Part shown: positions 1-7,889 of the stretch, in pieces
Layout: each line of letters opens with the position of its first letter
Position numbering within the stretch: position 1 is the first letter of the stretch
Assembly (NCBI GenBank): GCA_910587055.1
Contig: CAJUKY010000010.1
Coordinates: forward strand, 8,377 to 72,376
From: Candidatus Gastranaerophilales bacterium
GTDB taxonomy: Bacteria > Cyanobacteriota > Vampirovibrionia > Gastranaerophilales > Gastranaerophilaceae
Reading direction: 5' to 3'
Length of the DNA: 64,000 nt
Program-made: the position numbers and the translations under genes
Notes under the pieces: generated by a model
The model's database searches: none
What the model saw: the letters and a program-made list of their open reading frames with translations, nothing else
What the model was told of the DNA's origin: nothing

Positions 1-1135
1 CATTGTTTAAAGCATCATAAGCTGAATTTGAATATTCTATTTTATCACCGAAAATTGTTCTAGCTAAATCAAAGGCTTTAGGGTCATAGGCTTGTATTTT
101 TGCACCTCTTTTTAAAAGCTCGTTTATTATCGTGATTGATGGGGCTTCTCTCATATCATTTGTTTTGGGTTTAAATGCCAGACCCCATACGGCAAAGGTT
201 TTACCTTCAATATTGCCTTCATATCTTTCCAGAATTTTATTTATAAAAAGGATTCTCTGCTCTTTATTGGTTTCATCTGCCGCTTCCAAAAGCTTTGAAG
301 AGCAGTTATTTAGTTTTGCGGTATTAATCATGGCTTTAACGTCTTTTGGGAAACAACTTCCGCCGTATCCAAGACCCGCAAATAAGAATTGGGAGCCTAT
401 TCTTGAATCGGAACACATGCCAATGCGCACCATTTCGGCATCTGCGCCCACTTTTTCGCAGATATTCGCTATCTCATTTGCGTAAGAAATTTTTACGGCT
501 AAAAATGAATTTGCCGCGTATTTTGTCATTTCTGCAGATTTTACATCCATTATAATTACAGGGTTTCCCGTTCGAAGGAACGGAGAATATAATTCCTGCA
601 TAATTTCCGTTGCTTTTTGCGAATTAGAGCCGATTACAACCCTGTCGGGTTTTAGAAAATCATCTACCGCAGCACCCTGCTTTAAAAATTCAGGGTTTGA
701 AACAACGTCAAATTCAAAATCGGTTTTTGATTTTATAATTTCCGTTACTTTTTCTGCGGTGCCCACGGGAACGGTTGATTTATCGACAATTACCTTGTAT
801 CCGTTTAAATATTCACCTATGTTTGATGCTACATCGTAAACATATGAAAGGTCGGCAGAACCGTCTTCTCCCTGCGGGGTGCCCACTGCAATAAAGCATA
901 CAAGGGAGTTTTCAACAGCCGTTTTAAGATTATCGGTAAAAGTCAGCCTGTTTTCAGCTACATTTGCCGTTATAAGCTCTTCCAGGCCGGGTTCATATAT
1001 CGGGATAATACCCTGTCTCAGCTGTTCAAGTTTATTTAAATCTTTATCGACACAGATTACTTCATTTCCCATCTCGGCAAGGCATGTGCCTGCAACAAGA
1101 CCGACGTATCCTGTTCCTATAACGCATATTTTCAT
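1..1135 (-). CDS. ugd: UDP-glucose 6-dehydrogenase, C-terminus off the window
   Basis: Oxidises UDP-glucose to UDP-glucuronate with two NAD+ in the cytoplasm, feeding cell-surface polysaccharide synthesis. I translated this minus-strand frame, which opens with ATG at 1135 and stays open to the window edge (about 378 residues; the family is usually about 430-450). The N-terminus has the dinucleotide-binding motif GTGYVGLVAG, and the active-site cysteine motif GGSCFPKD lies near residue 260. It starts 4 bp after the stop of the upstream uxs gene, so the two are one operon converting UDP-glucose to UDP-glucuronate and then UDP-xylose. Partial only because of the window boundary. Confidence 0.93.
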   Translation of the reverse strand, partial: MKICVIGTGYVGLVAGTCLAEMGNEVICVDKDLNKLEQLRQGIIPIYEPGLEELITANVAENRLTFTDNLKTAVENSLVCFIAVGTPQGEDGSADLSYVYDVASNIGEYLNGYKVIVDKSTVPVGTAEKVTEIIKSKTDFEFDVVSNPEFLKQGAAVDDFLKPDRVVIGSNSQKATEIMQELYSPFLRTGNPVIIMDVKSAEMTKYAANSFLAVKISYANEIANICEKVGADAEMVRIGMCSDSRIGSQFLFAGLGYGGSCFPKDVKAMINTAKLNNCSSKLLEAADETNKEQRILFINKILERYEGNIEGKTFAVWGLAFKPKTNDMREAPSITIINELLKRGAKIQAYDPKAFDLARTIFGDKIEYSNSAYDALNN

Positions 1136-1139
1136 TTAT

Positions 1140-2078
1140 TTAACTCCTGATTTTATTCTCAAAATATTTTATGGTTTTTAAAAGCCCTTCTTCAATATCC
1201 ACTTTTGGTGCCCAGCCAAGTTTTTCGCCTGCAAGGGTGATATCCGGCCTTCTTCTTGTTGGGTCATCTTTCGGGAGGGGTTTATTTACGATTTTTGAAT
1301 TAGAATTTGTTAATTTTATAATAAGCTCTGCAAATTCCAGAATTGTTCTTTCGGAAGGATTTCCAAGGTTAACAGGGCCGATAAAACCCTCTTTGTTGTT
1401 CATCATCCTTATCATACCTTCAACTAAATCATCAACATAGCAGAATGAGCGGGTTTGAGAACCGTCACCGTATATTGTTATATCTTTATTTTGAAGCGCC
1501 TGCATAATGAAATTCGAAACCACTCTGCCGTCATCAGGGTGCATATTTGGGCCGTAGGTGTTGAAAATTCTTATAATCCTTATATCTACGTTATTTTGTC
1601 TGTGATAATCCATCATAAGGGTTTCGGCACAACGCTTTCCTTCATCGTAACAGCTTCTTATTCCTATGGGGTTTACATTTCCCCAGTATTCTTCTTTTTG
1701 CGGATGCTGCAGCGGGTCGCCGTATACTTCGCTTGTTGAGGCTTGTAAAATCTTTGCTTTGCATCTTTTAGCAAGACCCAGCATATTAATCACCCCCAGA
1801 ATTGATGTTTTAATTGTTTTAATGGCATTATACTGATAGTGCGGCGGAGACGCAGGACAGGCGAGATTATATATTTCATCCACTTCCGCAAAATATTCTT
1901 TTGTAATATCGTGGCGGATAAGTTCAAAATGGTCGTTTTTAATCAACTCTCTAACGTTATCCTTTGAACCTGTGAAAAAATTATCAAGGCAGATTACCTC
2001 ATTTCCTTCATCAAGAAGCCTTTTTGAAAGATGACTTCCGATAAAACCCGCACCGCCCGTTATTAAAATTCTTTTCAT
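1140..2078 (-). CDS. uxs: UDP-glucuronate decarboxylase (UDP-xylose synthase), SDR family
   Basis: Converts UDP-glucuronate to UDP-xylose through a 4-keto intermediate; NAD+ stays bound. The 312-residue protein opens with the Rossmann motif TGGAGFIGSH (residues 8-17), has the SDR catalytic pair in SCYDEGKR, and carries the segment NLACPASPPHYQ that is typical of UXS rather than of other sugar epimerases. An SD-like AGAGGAA precedes the ATG. It is first in a two-gene operon with ugd, its substrate producer. Other extended-SDR nucleotide-sugar enzymes are possible but fit less well. Confidence 0.88.
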   Translation of the reverse strand: MKRILITGGAGFIGSHLSKRLLDEGNEVICLDNFFTGSKDNVRELIKNDHFELIRHDITKEYFAEVDEIYNLACPASPPHYQYNAIKTIKTSILGVINMLGLAKRCKAKILQASTSEVYGDPLQHPQKEEYWGNVNPIGIRSCYDEGKRCAETLMMDYHRQNNVDIRIIRIFNTYGPNMHPDDGRVVSNFIMQALQNKDITIYGDGSQTRSFCYVDDLVEGMIRMMNNKEGFIGPVNLGNPSERTILEFAELIIKLTNSNSKIVNKPLPKDDPTRRRPDITLAGEKLGWAPKVDIEEGLLKTIKYFENKIRS

Positions 2079-2259
2079 AAATTCCTCTTTTATTACAATT
2101 TAGGCTATATTTAAAAATTATATCATAGCACTTATCAGAGGGCTAATTTGCGGGTTATTGTTTAATTTTTTTAATATTATCCGTTTTTATGTTAGAGTTT
2201 AAAAACAAATGCAATTGCAGGTGATTTTGTTATCGGAGAATGGTATAAGGAAATTTAAA

Positions 2260-2727
2260 ATGCAAGAAAAAGATAATTTTGAAGAGCTAATGAGCCGTTA
2301 TAAAGAACTGGGTGAAATGCAAAAAGCGGAGCACGAAAAGCATCTTGCTCAAATTGAGGAGCTACACAACGAAATGTTGAGAATTCTTGGATTATCCGAA
2401 TGGGATGAGGATGAGATTTCAAAACGGATGGCAGATTTAAACAATGAGAGTAAAATTAAAATCAATCAATTGCTTTTAGCTGCTAAAGAATTAACCGATG
2501 ATACTTCATCTTCTGTTTTGCAAGATTATGACAGGAATAATAAAGCAATTGATGCCTTTATTGATATGGTAAGAAAAAAGACTCAGGATAATAATTTATC
2601 CGAAGAAGACAAACAAGCCTTACAAAAATTGATGGTGCAGATTACCGAAATGCAGGGAGAAGATTTGAAAAATTATCCTAAAATTCAGGAAATTAGGAAT
2701 AAACTGAAAGATGATAAGGATATTTAA
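2260..2727 (+). CDS. hypothetical coiled-coil protein
   Basis: Function not recognised. I chose ATG 2260 because ATAAGGA sits 8 nt before it; an in-frame ATG 51 bp upstream has no such site. The resulting 155 residues (MQEKDNFEELM...) are almost entirely charged and helical with heptad-like leucines, no signal peptide and no membrane segment, so a soluble coiled coil is likely. It is a single gene, followed by an independent tRNA-Val promoter, with uxs diverging upstream. Probably a lineage-specific protein. Confidence 0.6.
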   Translation: MQEKDNFEELMSRYKELGEMQKAEHEKHLAQIEELHNEMLRILGLSEWDEDEISKRMADLNNESKIKINQLLLAAKELTDDTSSSVLQDYDRNNKAIDAFIDMVRKKTQDNNLSEEDKQALQKLMVQITEMQGEDLKNYPKIQEIRNKLKDDKDI

Positions 2728-2735
2728 AAAAATAC

Positions 2736-2763
2736 TTGAAATGAAAAATTCCTCATGTATAAT
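2736..2763 (+). promoter_or_regulatory. promoter of tRNA-Val
   Basis: TTGAAA (2736-2741) and TATAAT (2758-2763) are separated by 16 bp. The expected start near 2770 lies about 30 nt before the tRNA. Confidence 0.65.
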
Positions 2764-2798
2764 AAGAAATGTCGAAAGACAAAATTAATATCGAATGC

Positions 2799-2874
2799 GG
2801 GCGTTTAGCTCAGTTGGTAGAGCGCCTCCCTTACAAGGAGGATGTCGGGAGTTCGAGCCTCTCAACGCCCACCA
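2799..2874 (+). tRNA. tRNA-Val (anticodon TAC)
   Basis: Full cloverleaf of 76 nt. The 7-bp acceptor pairs GGGCGTT with AACGCCC, the anticodon stem CCTCC/GGAGG encloses loop CTTACAA with TAC at 2832-2834, and the T-stem GGGAG/CTCTC encloses TTCGAGC. The 3' CCA is encoded. No duplicated fragment is found upstream, unlike the other three tRNAs in the window. Confidence 0.97.
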
Positions 2875-2881
2875 TTTAATT

Positions 2882-2905
2882 AAGACCCATAAAAGGGTCT
2901 TTTTT
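2882..2905 (+). terminator. rho-independent terminator after tRNA-Val
   Basis: AAGACCC and GGGTCTT form a 7-bp stem around a 6-nt loop, followed by a T-run. It isolates the tRNA from rubrerythrin, whose start is 20 bp further on. Confidence 0.85.
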
Positions 2906-2925
2906 AGTATAGAAGGAGAATTAAG

Positions 2926-3465
2926 ATGGATTTAAAAGGTTCAAAGACTGAGAAGAATTTAAAAGAGGCATTTGCCGGAGAATCTCAGGCAAGAAATAAA
3001 TATACATATTATGCCGCAAAAGCTAAAAAAGATGGCTACGTGCAGATTTCAAAGCTTTTTGAAGAAACCGCAAACAATGAAAAGGAACATGCTAAAATTT
3101 GGTTTAAATTATTAAACGGCGGTTCTGTTCCATCTACCATAGAAAACCTTGAAGATGCGGCAAACGGCGAAAATTTTGAATGGACGGATATGTATGCAAA
3201 ATTTGCAAAAGAAGCAAGAGAAGAAGGTTTTGATGATATAGCTTTTCTTTTTGAAAATGTGGCAAAGATTGAAAAAGACCATGAAGAAAGATACAGAAAA
3301 CTTTTAGAAAACATTAAAAAAGAAGAAGTTTTTAAAAAGGCTGAACCTGTGGTATGGGAATGTGCTAATTGCGGATATTCCTATAAGGGGGATAAAGCTG
3401 TCGATATGTGCCCCGTTTGCGCGCATCCGCAGAGCTTTTTTATGGTAAAGGCTAAAAATTACTAA
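2926..3465 (+). CDS. rbr: rubrerythrin
   Basis: Non-haem di-iron peroxidase that reduces H2O2 in the cytoplasm of anaerobes, taking electrons through its own rubredoxin domain. The 179 residues show the ferritin-like four-helix bundle with both iron-ligand repeats (EETANNEKEH and ENVAKIEKDHEE), then a C-terminal rubredoxin knuckle pair (CANCGY and CPVCAH). Length is normal for the family. SD AGAAGGAGAA precedes ATG 2926. The next gene, an Fe-S aldo/keto reductase, starts 12 bp after its stop, so the two are probably co-transcribed. Confidence 0.97.
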   Translation: MDLKGSKTEKNLKEAFAGESQARNKYTYYAAKAKKDGYVQISKLFEETANNEKEHAKIWFKLLNGGSVPSTIENLEDAANGENFEWTDMYAKFAKEAREEGFDDIAFLFENVAKIEKDHEERYRKLLENIKKEEVFKKAEPVVWECANCGYSYKGDKAVDMCPVCAHPQSFFMVKAKNY

Positions 3466-3477
3466 CGGAAAATTATT

Positions 3478-4626
3478 ATGCAATACAGAAATCTTGGAAA
3501 AACAGGGCTCAGGGTTGGCGAAATCGGCATGGGGTGCGAGGGGTTTGTCGACAAAACCGATGAAGAGGTGCTGGAATTTGTTAACCTTATGGAAAAAGAA
3601 GGGGTAAATTGTATTGATTTATATACATCAAACCCGAAGGTCAGAACCGCACTCGGCAAGGCAATCAAAGGCAGAAGAGAAAAATTTATTCTGCAGTCTC
3701 ACATATGCAGCATCTGGGAAAACGGCCAGTATCTTAGAACAAGGGATATTAAAAAGGTAAAAGCAGGGTTTGATACAATGCTTAATGAGCTGGATGTTAA
3801 TTATATTGACATCGGGATGATTCATTACGTCGATTCGCTTAATGATTTAGACGGAATTTTAAACGGCCCTGTTATAGAATTTGTAAAAGAATTAAAGGCT
3901 CAAGGTAAAATTAAGCATACGGGGATGAGCAGCCACAATCCCGTTGTTGCTAAAAAGGCAATAGAAACAGGATTAATTGAGGTTTTAATGTTCAGTGTAA
4001 ATCCCTGCTATGATATGCAGCCTGCGGATGAAGATGTTGAGCAGCTCTGGAATCCTGAAAAATATGAAAAGCCGCTTTTAAATATGGATAAAGACAGAAA
4101 AGAATTGTATGAAGCCTGTGAAAAGCTCGGGGTAGGGATTACGGTTATGAAAGCTTTTGGCGGAGGCGATTTATTAAATTCAAAATATTCGCCCGCAAAA
4201 GTGTCTTTAACGCCGGTGCAGTGTCTGCATTATGCGCTGACCCGCCCTGCCGTTGCCTCTGTAATGTCGGGTGCAAGAAATATTGAAGAATTAAAAGAAA
4301 GCATAAGATACGAAACAGCTGATGACAGCGAAAAAGACTATGCTTCAGCACTTGCAAAATTTCCCAAAATAAGCTGGGAAGGGCATTGTATGTATTGCGG
4401 GCATTGCGCGCCATGTCCTAAGGGAATTGATGTTGCATCCGTAACTAAATTTTTAAATCTTGCCAGGGCTCAAGGTGAAGTCCCCGAGACTGTCCGCGAA
4501 CACTATAAAGTATTGCAGCACAAGGCTAAAGAATGTGTTCAATGCGGCGCATGCGAAACAAGATGTCCTTTCAAGGTTGATATAAGAAAGAATATGAAGG
4601 ATGCCCTTGAAATCTTTGGAGAATAA
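3478..4626 (+). CDS. aldo/keto reductase with C-terminal 4Fe-4S domain (cytoplasmic)
   Basis: 382 residues: an aldo/keto reductase TIM barrel (about 1-290, with the N-terminal pattern LGKTGLRVGEIGMG) followed by a ferredoxin-like tail with two cysteine clusters (CMYCGHCAPCPKG and CVQCGACETRCPF). Such proteins are oxidoreductases whose substrates are mostly unknown. It has no export signal, unlike its paralogue at 9171-10406 with the same domain order. It sits between rubrerythrin and larE; its last 26 bp overlap the larE start, so translation is probably coupled. Confidence 0.88.
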   Translation: MQYRNLGKTGLRVGEIGMGCEGFVDKTDEEVLEFVNLMEKEGVNCIDLYTSNPKVRTALGKAIKGRREKFILQSHICSIWENGQYLRTRDIKKVKAGFDTMLNELDVNYIDIGMIHYVDSLNDLDGILNGPVIEFVKELKAQGKIKHTGMSSHNPVVAKKAIETGLIEVLMFSVNPCYDMQPADEDVEQLWNPEKYEKPLLNMDKDRKELYEACEKLGVGITVMKAFGGGDLLNSKYSPAKVSLTPVQCLHYALTRPAVASVMSGARNIEELKESIRYETADDSEKDYASALAKFPKISWEGHCMYCGHCAPCPKGIDVASVTKFLNLARAQGEVPETVREHYKVLQHKAKECVQCGACETRCPFKVDIRKNMKDALEIFGE

Positions 4627-5413
4627 GTCAGACAATTTAAAAGAATATTTAAAAGGGCTTAAAAATGCTGTCGTGGCGTATTCTTCCGGTGTGGATTCGA
4701 CATTTTTATTAAAGACGGCGTATGAGGTGCTCGGGGATAATATTATTGCATTAACTGCCAAATCACCGCTTATTCCGCAGCGTGAGATTAATGAGGCGGA
4801 AGAATTCTGCAAAAAAGAAGGCATAAAACATATTGTTGTTGAATTTGATATAAGCGGAGCGGAGCATTTTAAGAAAAATCCTGTAAACAGGTGCTATTTG
4901 TGCAAAAAAGAAATTTTTACACGGTTTATTCAAATTGCCGCAGAAAATGGCGCAGGACAGGTTATTGAGGGTTCAAACATTGATGATACAAAAGATTACC
5001 GCCCGGGCATGCAGGCAATCAGAGAGCTTAATATAAAAAGCCCTTTGATTGAAGCGGAACTTACAAAAGATGAAATAAGAATTTTATCAAAGAAAATGGG
5101 GCTTAAAACCTTTGACAAACCATCTTTTGCGTGTTTGGCTTCAAGAATTCCATACGGGGATGAAATTACGGCTGAGAAGCTTAAAACTATTGAGCTTGCG
5201 GAAGAATTTCTTTTAAATTCGGGGTTTAAACAGTTCAGGGTGCGTGTGCACGGAGATATCGCGCGGATAGAAATTTTACCTTTTGAATTTGAAAAATTGT
5301 TGAAGATTCGTAACGATGTTGTTACAAAATTTAAAGAGTATGGTTTTAAATATGTTTCTATGGATTTAGCAGGGTACAGAACAGGCAGTATGAATGAAAG
5401 CATTCTGCATTGA
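4601..5413 (+). CDS. larE: LarE, ATP-dependent sacrificial sulfur transferase
   Basis: Adds sulfur to the nicotinate-derived precursor of the nickel-pincer nucleotide cofactor (first found in lactate racemase), AMPylating the substrate and in some members donating its own cysteine sulfur. The 270 residues contain the PP-loop ATP motif SSGVDS near residue 28, the CYLCKKE segment, and the conserved FACLASRIPYG cysteine region near residue 180. ATG 4601 overlaps the preceding gene by 26 bp. larC and larB lie just downstream on the opposite strand; no larA is in the window. Confidence 0.92.
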   Translation: MPLKSLENKSDNLKEYLKGLKNAVVAYSSGVDSTFLLKTAYEVLGDNIIALTAKSPLIPQREINEAEEFCKKEGIKHIVVEFDISGAEHFKKNPVNRCYLCKKEIFTRFIQIAAENGAGQVIEGSNIDDTKDYRPGMQAIRELNIKSPLIEAELTKDEIRILSKKMGLKTFDKPSFACLASRIPYGDEITAEKLKTIELAEEFLLNSGFKQFRVRVHGDIARIEILPFEFEKLLKIRNDVVTKFKEYGFKYVSMDLAGYRTGSMNESILH

Positions 5414-5448
5414 TTTACCCTTGTTTCCATTATTATATGCGGACTGTT

Positions 5449-6234
5449 TTATTTGACTGAAAAAATTCTTAAAACAGGGTGTTCATAAGGTCTTTTTCCT
5501 GCGCCGAGTCCTGTTTTTTCAATGATAATTTCATCGGGCAGTTTTTCTCCCGTATAAAGAGCAGCAACGATAGCTGCACCTGTAGGGGTTATCATTTCAC
5601 CTTCATTTTCTGAAATTTTTAAAGGTATTTTATGGCTTGAAAGTATTTCAACAACGGCGGGAACAGGAACGGGAATTTTACCGTGCTGACAGGTTACAAA
5701 GCCCTGCCCGTCGGTCAGTGTTGAAAAATATACTTTTTCAGGGTTTAAACTGTCGAATAAAACGGCGAAACTTAAAATATCAGCTATGGAATCAATCGCG
5801 CCCACTTCGTGGAAATGTATTTTATCAACCGGTTTTCCATGCACCTTGCTTTCGGCTTCTGCCACTATTTTAAAGATTTTTTTAGCAAGATTTTTAGCGT
5901 TTTCTGCTGCATCCGCTTTATCTATTATTTTGTTAATATCGTCAAGGTTTCTGTGTTCATGATGACGGTGTTCATGGTGATGTTCGTGATGGTGTTCGCA
6001 GGTGTGTTTATGAGCATGATGGTGTTCACGCCCGCAGTTTTTTAATATGACATCAAAATCTGATGCCATAATGCCGTTTATTGATTTTTTTGAAATTTTG
6101 TATTCAAATTCATCATCAAGATTTATTGAAGAAAGCGCTTTTTCAAGTTTTTCTCTATCCGCGCCTAAATCAAGAAGGGCTGCAACCGACATATCGCCTG
6201 AGATTCCCGATTTGCACTCAAAATATAAATTCAT
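5449..6234 (-). CDS. larC: LarC N-terminal part (LarC1-like), nickel insertion protein
   Basis: LarC inserts nickel into the pincer nucleotide with CTP. I place the start at ATG 6234 (SD AAGGAAGG about 10 nt upstream, 1 bp after the larB stop) rather than the TTG at 6258. The 261 residues show CKSGISGDM at the start, a His-rich metal-binding stretch (about 80-105), KIHFHEVGAIDSIAD, and end right after LGAGKRPYEHPVLRI. Full LarC proteins continue about 120-150 residues further; that C-terminal domain is absent here, and larE ends only 35 bp away on the other strand, leaving no room for it. Confidence 0.85.
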   Translation of the reverse strand: MNLYFECKSGISGDMSVAALLDLGADREKLEKALSSINLDDEFEYKISKKSINGIMASDFDVILKNCGREHHHAHKHTCEHHHEHHHEHRHHEHRNLDDINKIIDKADAAENAKNLAKKIFKIVAEAESKVHGKPVDKIHFHEVGAIDSIADILSFAVLFDSLNPEKVYFSTLTDGQGFVTCQHGKIPVPVPAVVEILSSHKIPLKISENEGEMITPTGAAIVAALYTGEKLPDEIIIEKTGLGAGKRPYEHPVLRIFSVK

Positions 6235-6235
6235 T

Positions 6236-6922
6236 TTAGTTATTCCTTCCTTTTGCAATTAATTTATTGATTTGAGAGGCGCTGTAGCCTGCATTAAAAC
6301 CGTTATCAATATTTACGACGGTCATTCCCTCGGCGCAGGAGTTAAGCATTGTCAAAAGTGCGGAAAGCCCTTTAAATGAAGATCCGTAGCCGATTGATGT
6401 CGGCACGGCTATAACGGGAATATCGACAAGCCCCGTTAAAATTCCCGCAAGTGCTCCTTCCATCCCTGCAACGGCTATTATTACGTTTGCTTTTCTTATA
6501 TCATCAATTTTGTCAAATAGTCTGTGAATGCCTGCTACGCCTATATCATAATATTTTTTTACGCTGCTGCCAAAAAATTCTGCAGTTTGTGCAGTTTCTT
6601 CCGCAACGGGGATATCACCCGTTCCGCCCGTGCATATTGCGATTTCTCCTATTTTTTCGACAGGGTTATTTATAAGAGTTATTACACGTGCTTTCTCATT
6701 ATATTCTATTTCAGGCAGGATATTTTTGACTGCCTGCGCCTGTTTGTTTGATGCTCTTGTGCCTATGGCATTCTGGCCGTGTTCTTTAAAGGTTTGAAAA
6801 ATTTTTATAAGCTGTTCATCTGTTTTACATTCGCAAAAAACAGCCTCCTGTGCACCGCGTCTTTTTTGTCGTTCTATATCAAGTTTTGCAAAATCTATAT
6901 CTGCATATTTTTTATTTTCCAT
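6236..6922 (-). CDS. larB: LarB, nickel-pincer cofactor biosynthesis protein
   Basis: Carboxylates nicotinic acid adenine dinucleotide and releases AMP, giving pyridinium-3,5-biscarboxylate mononucleotide, the LarE substrate. The 228 residues contain the family segments RGAQEAVFCECK near the start and, in the PurE-like domain, CTGGTGDIPVAEETA, VAGMEGALAG and VPTSIGYG. Its ATG shares one base with the tatC stop (TAATG), and the larC start follows its stop by 1 bp, so it is tightly coupled within the tat-lar operon. Confidence 0.92.
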   Translation of the reverse strand: MENKKYADIDFAKLDIERQKRRGAQEAVFCECKTDEQLIKIFQTFKEHGQNAIGTRASNKQAQAVKNILPEIEYNEKARVITLINNPVEKIGEIAICTGGTGDIPVAEETAQTAEFFGSSVKKYYDIGVAGIHRLFDKIDDIRKANVIIAVAGMEGALAGILTGLVDIPVIAVPTSIGYGSSFKGLSALLTMLNSCAEGMTVVNIDNGFNAGYSASQINKLIAKGRNN

Positions 6923-7641
6923 TAATTTTTTCCTTTTGAAAATAAGAGTCCGAGTTCAAATAAAAGATAGGTGGGGATAAACAGTATAACCTGCGAAACT
7001 ATATCAGGCGGGGTTAAAATTGCGGCGCATATTAATAAAATAACGATAACATATCTTCTTTTATCAGCTATTGTTTTGTAATCAACAATTCCTGATTTAA
7101 TCAGAGAATGCACAACAAGAGGGGTTTGGAACATAAGCCCGAATACAACAGAAAGCCACAGAGAAAGATTTATAACATTTGAAATGCCGAATACCGCCTG
7201 AATATTGCCTTTTGAAAAACTCATACCGAAATTTATTATTAGGGGGAGAATTGTAAAAATGCAGAAAACTACCCCTGAAATAAACAGTGTGCTTGAATAT
7301 AAGACAATTGATTTTATGAATTTTTTTTCATTATCATAAAGCGCGGGCAGAATAAAATCCCAGAGATTTTTTGCAATGTATGGAAAGCAGATGACAAGGT
7401 CAATTACAAGGGCAAGTTTGATTTGCAAAATGAAAACTTCGACAGGTGAAAAGAAATTAAGTGTTATATTGTTGTTTCCGATTAAGATTTTAATCAGAAA
7501 TTGAAGCGCCTTCGGGGAAACGAGAAATGCAAACGGCAAAATTACCCCTATGGAGATAAAACATTTCAAAAGAGTTTTTCTGAGGGCTTCAAGATGAGAA
7601 ATCAGGGTTTCATTATCATTCTCTTGTACGTTTTGCGGCAT
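6922..7641 (-). CDS. tatC: TatC, twin-arginine translocase receptor subunit
   Basis: Inner-membrane receptor that recognises twin-arginine signal peptides and with TatA exports folded, often Fe-S-bearing, proteins. The 239 residues have six hydrophobic segments, the N-terminal LISHLEALRK region, the conserved glutamate in FFSPVEVF and the periplasmic LTPPDIVSQ motif. It lies 14 bp after tatA and overlaps larB by one base. Two probable Tat clients are encoded directly upstream in the same operon. Confidence 0.96.
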   Translation of the reverse strand: MPQNVQENDNETLISHLEALRKTLLKCFISIGVILPFAFLVSPKALQFLIKILIGNNNITLNFFSPVEVFILQIKLALVIDLVICFPYIAKNLWDFILPALYDNEKKFIKSIVLYSSTLFISGVVFCIFTILPLIINFGMSFSKGNIQAVFGISNVINLSLWLSVVFGLMFQTPLVVHSLIKSGIVDYKTIADKRRYVIVILLICAAILTPPDIVSQVILFIPTYLLFELGLLFSKGKN

Positions 7642-7655
7642 TTTATCCTCGCGGT

Positions 7656-7889
7656 TTATACCTGCGGATTTTCCACATCATCTTTTGGCTGATATTCAAC
7701 AGGTTTTTCAGACTCTTCCGTTAAAGAATCTTTAATATCTTCCGCTTCTTTTTTGATTAAATTTTTTGCCTTTTTGTATTCCGCAGTTGCGCGCCCAAAT
7801 GCTCTTGCAAGCTCAGGAATTCTTTTCCCGCCGAATAGAAGCAGAATAACTATTAATATTAAGGTGATTTCCGTTATACCGAGCGACAT
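7656..7889 (-). CDS. tatA: TatA/E, twin-arginine translocase pore subunit
   Basis: 77 residues: a short N-terminal membrane helix (about 5-20), the FGGKRIPELARAFGRA hinge and amphipathic helix, and a charged C-terminal tail, all typical of TatA. Its ATG directly abuts the stop of the upstream polyferredoxin gene. No tatB-like gene is seen, so this is a minimal TatAC system as in many non-proteobacteria. Confidence 0.95.
   Translation of the reverse strand: MSLGITEITLILIVILLLFGGKRIPELARAFGRATAEYKKAKNLIKKEAEDIKDSLTEESEKPVEYQPKDDVENPQV

Noticed and set aside
5414..5448. Programmed frameshift continuing larC into a C-terminal domain
   Set aside because: Only 35 bp remain before convergent larE, and the antisense frames across larE show no LarC2-like sequence.
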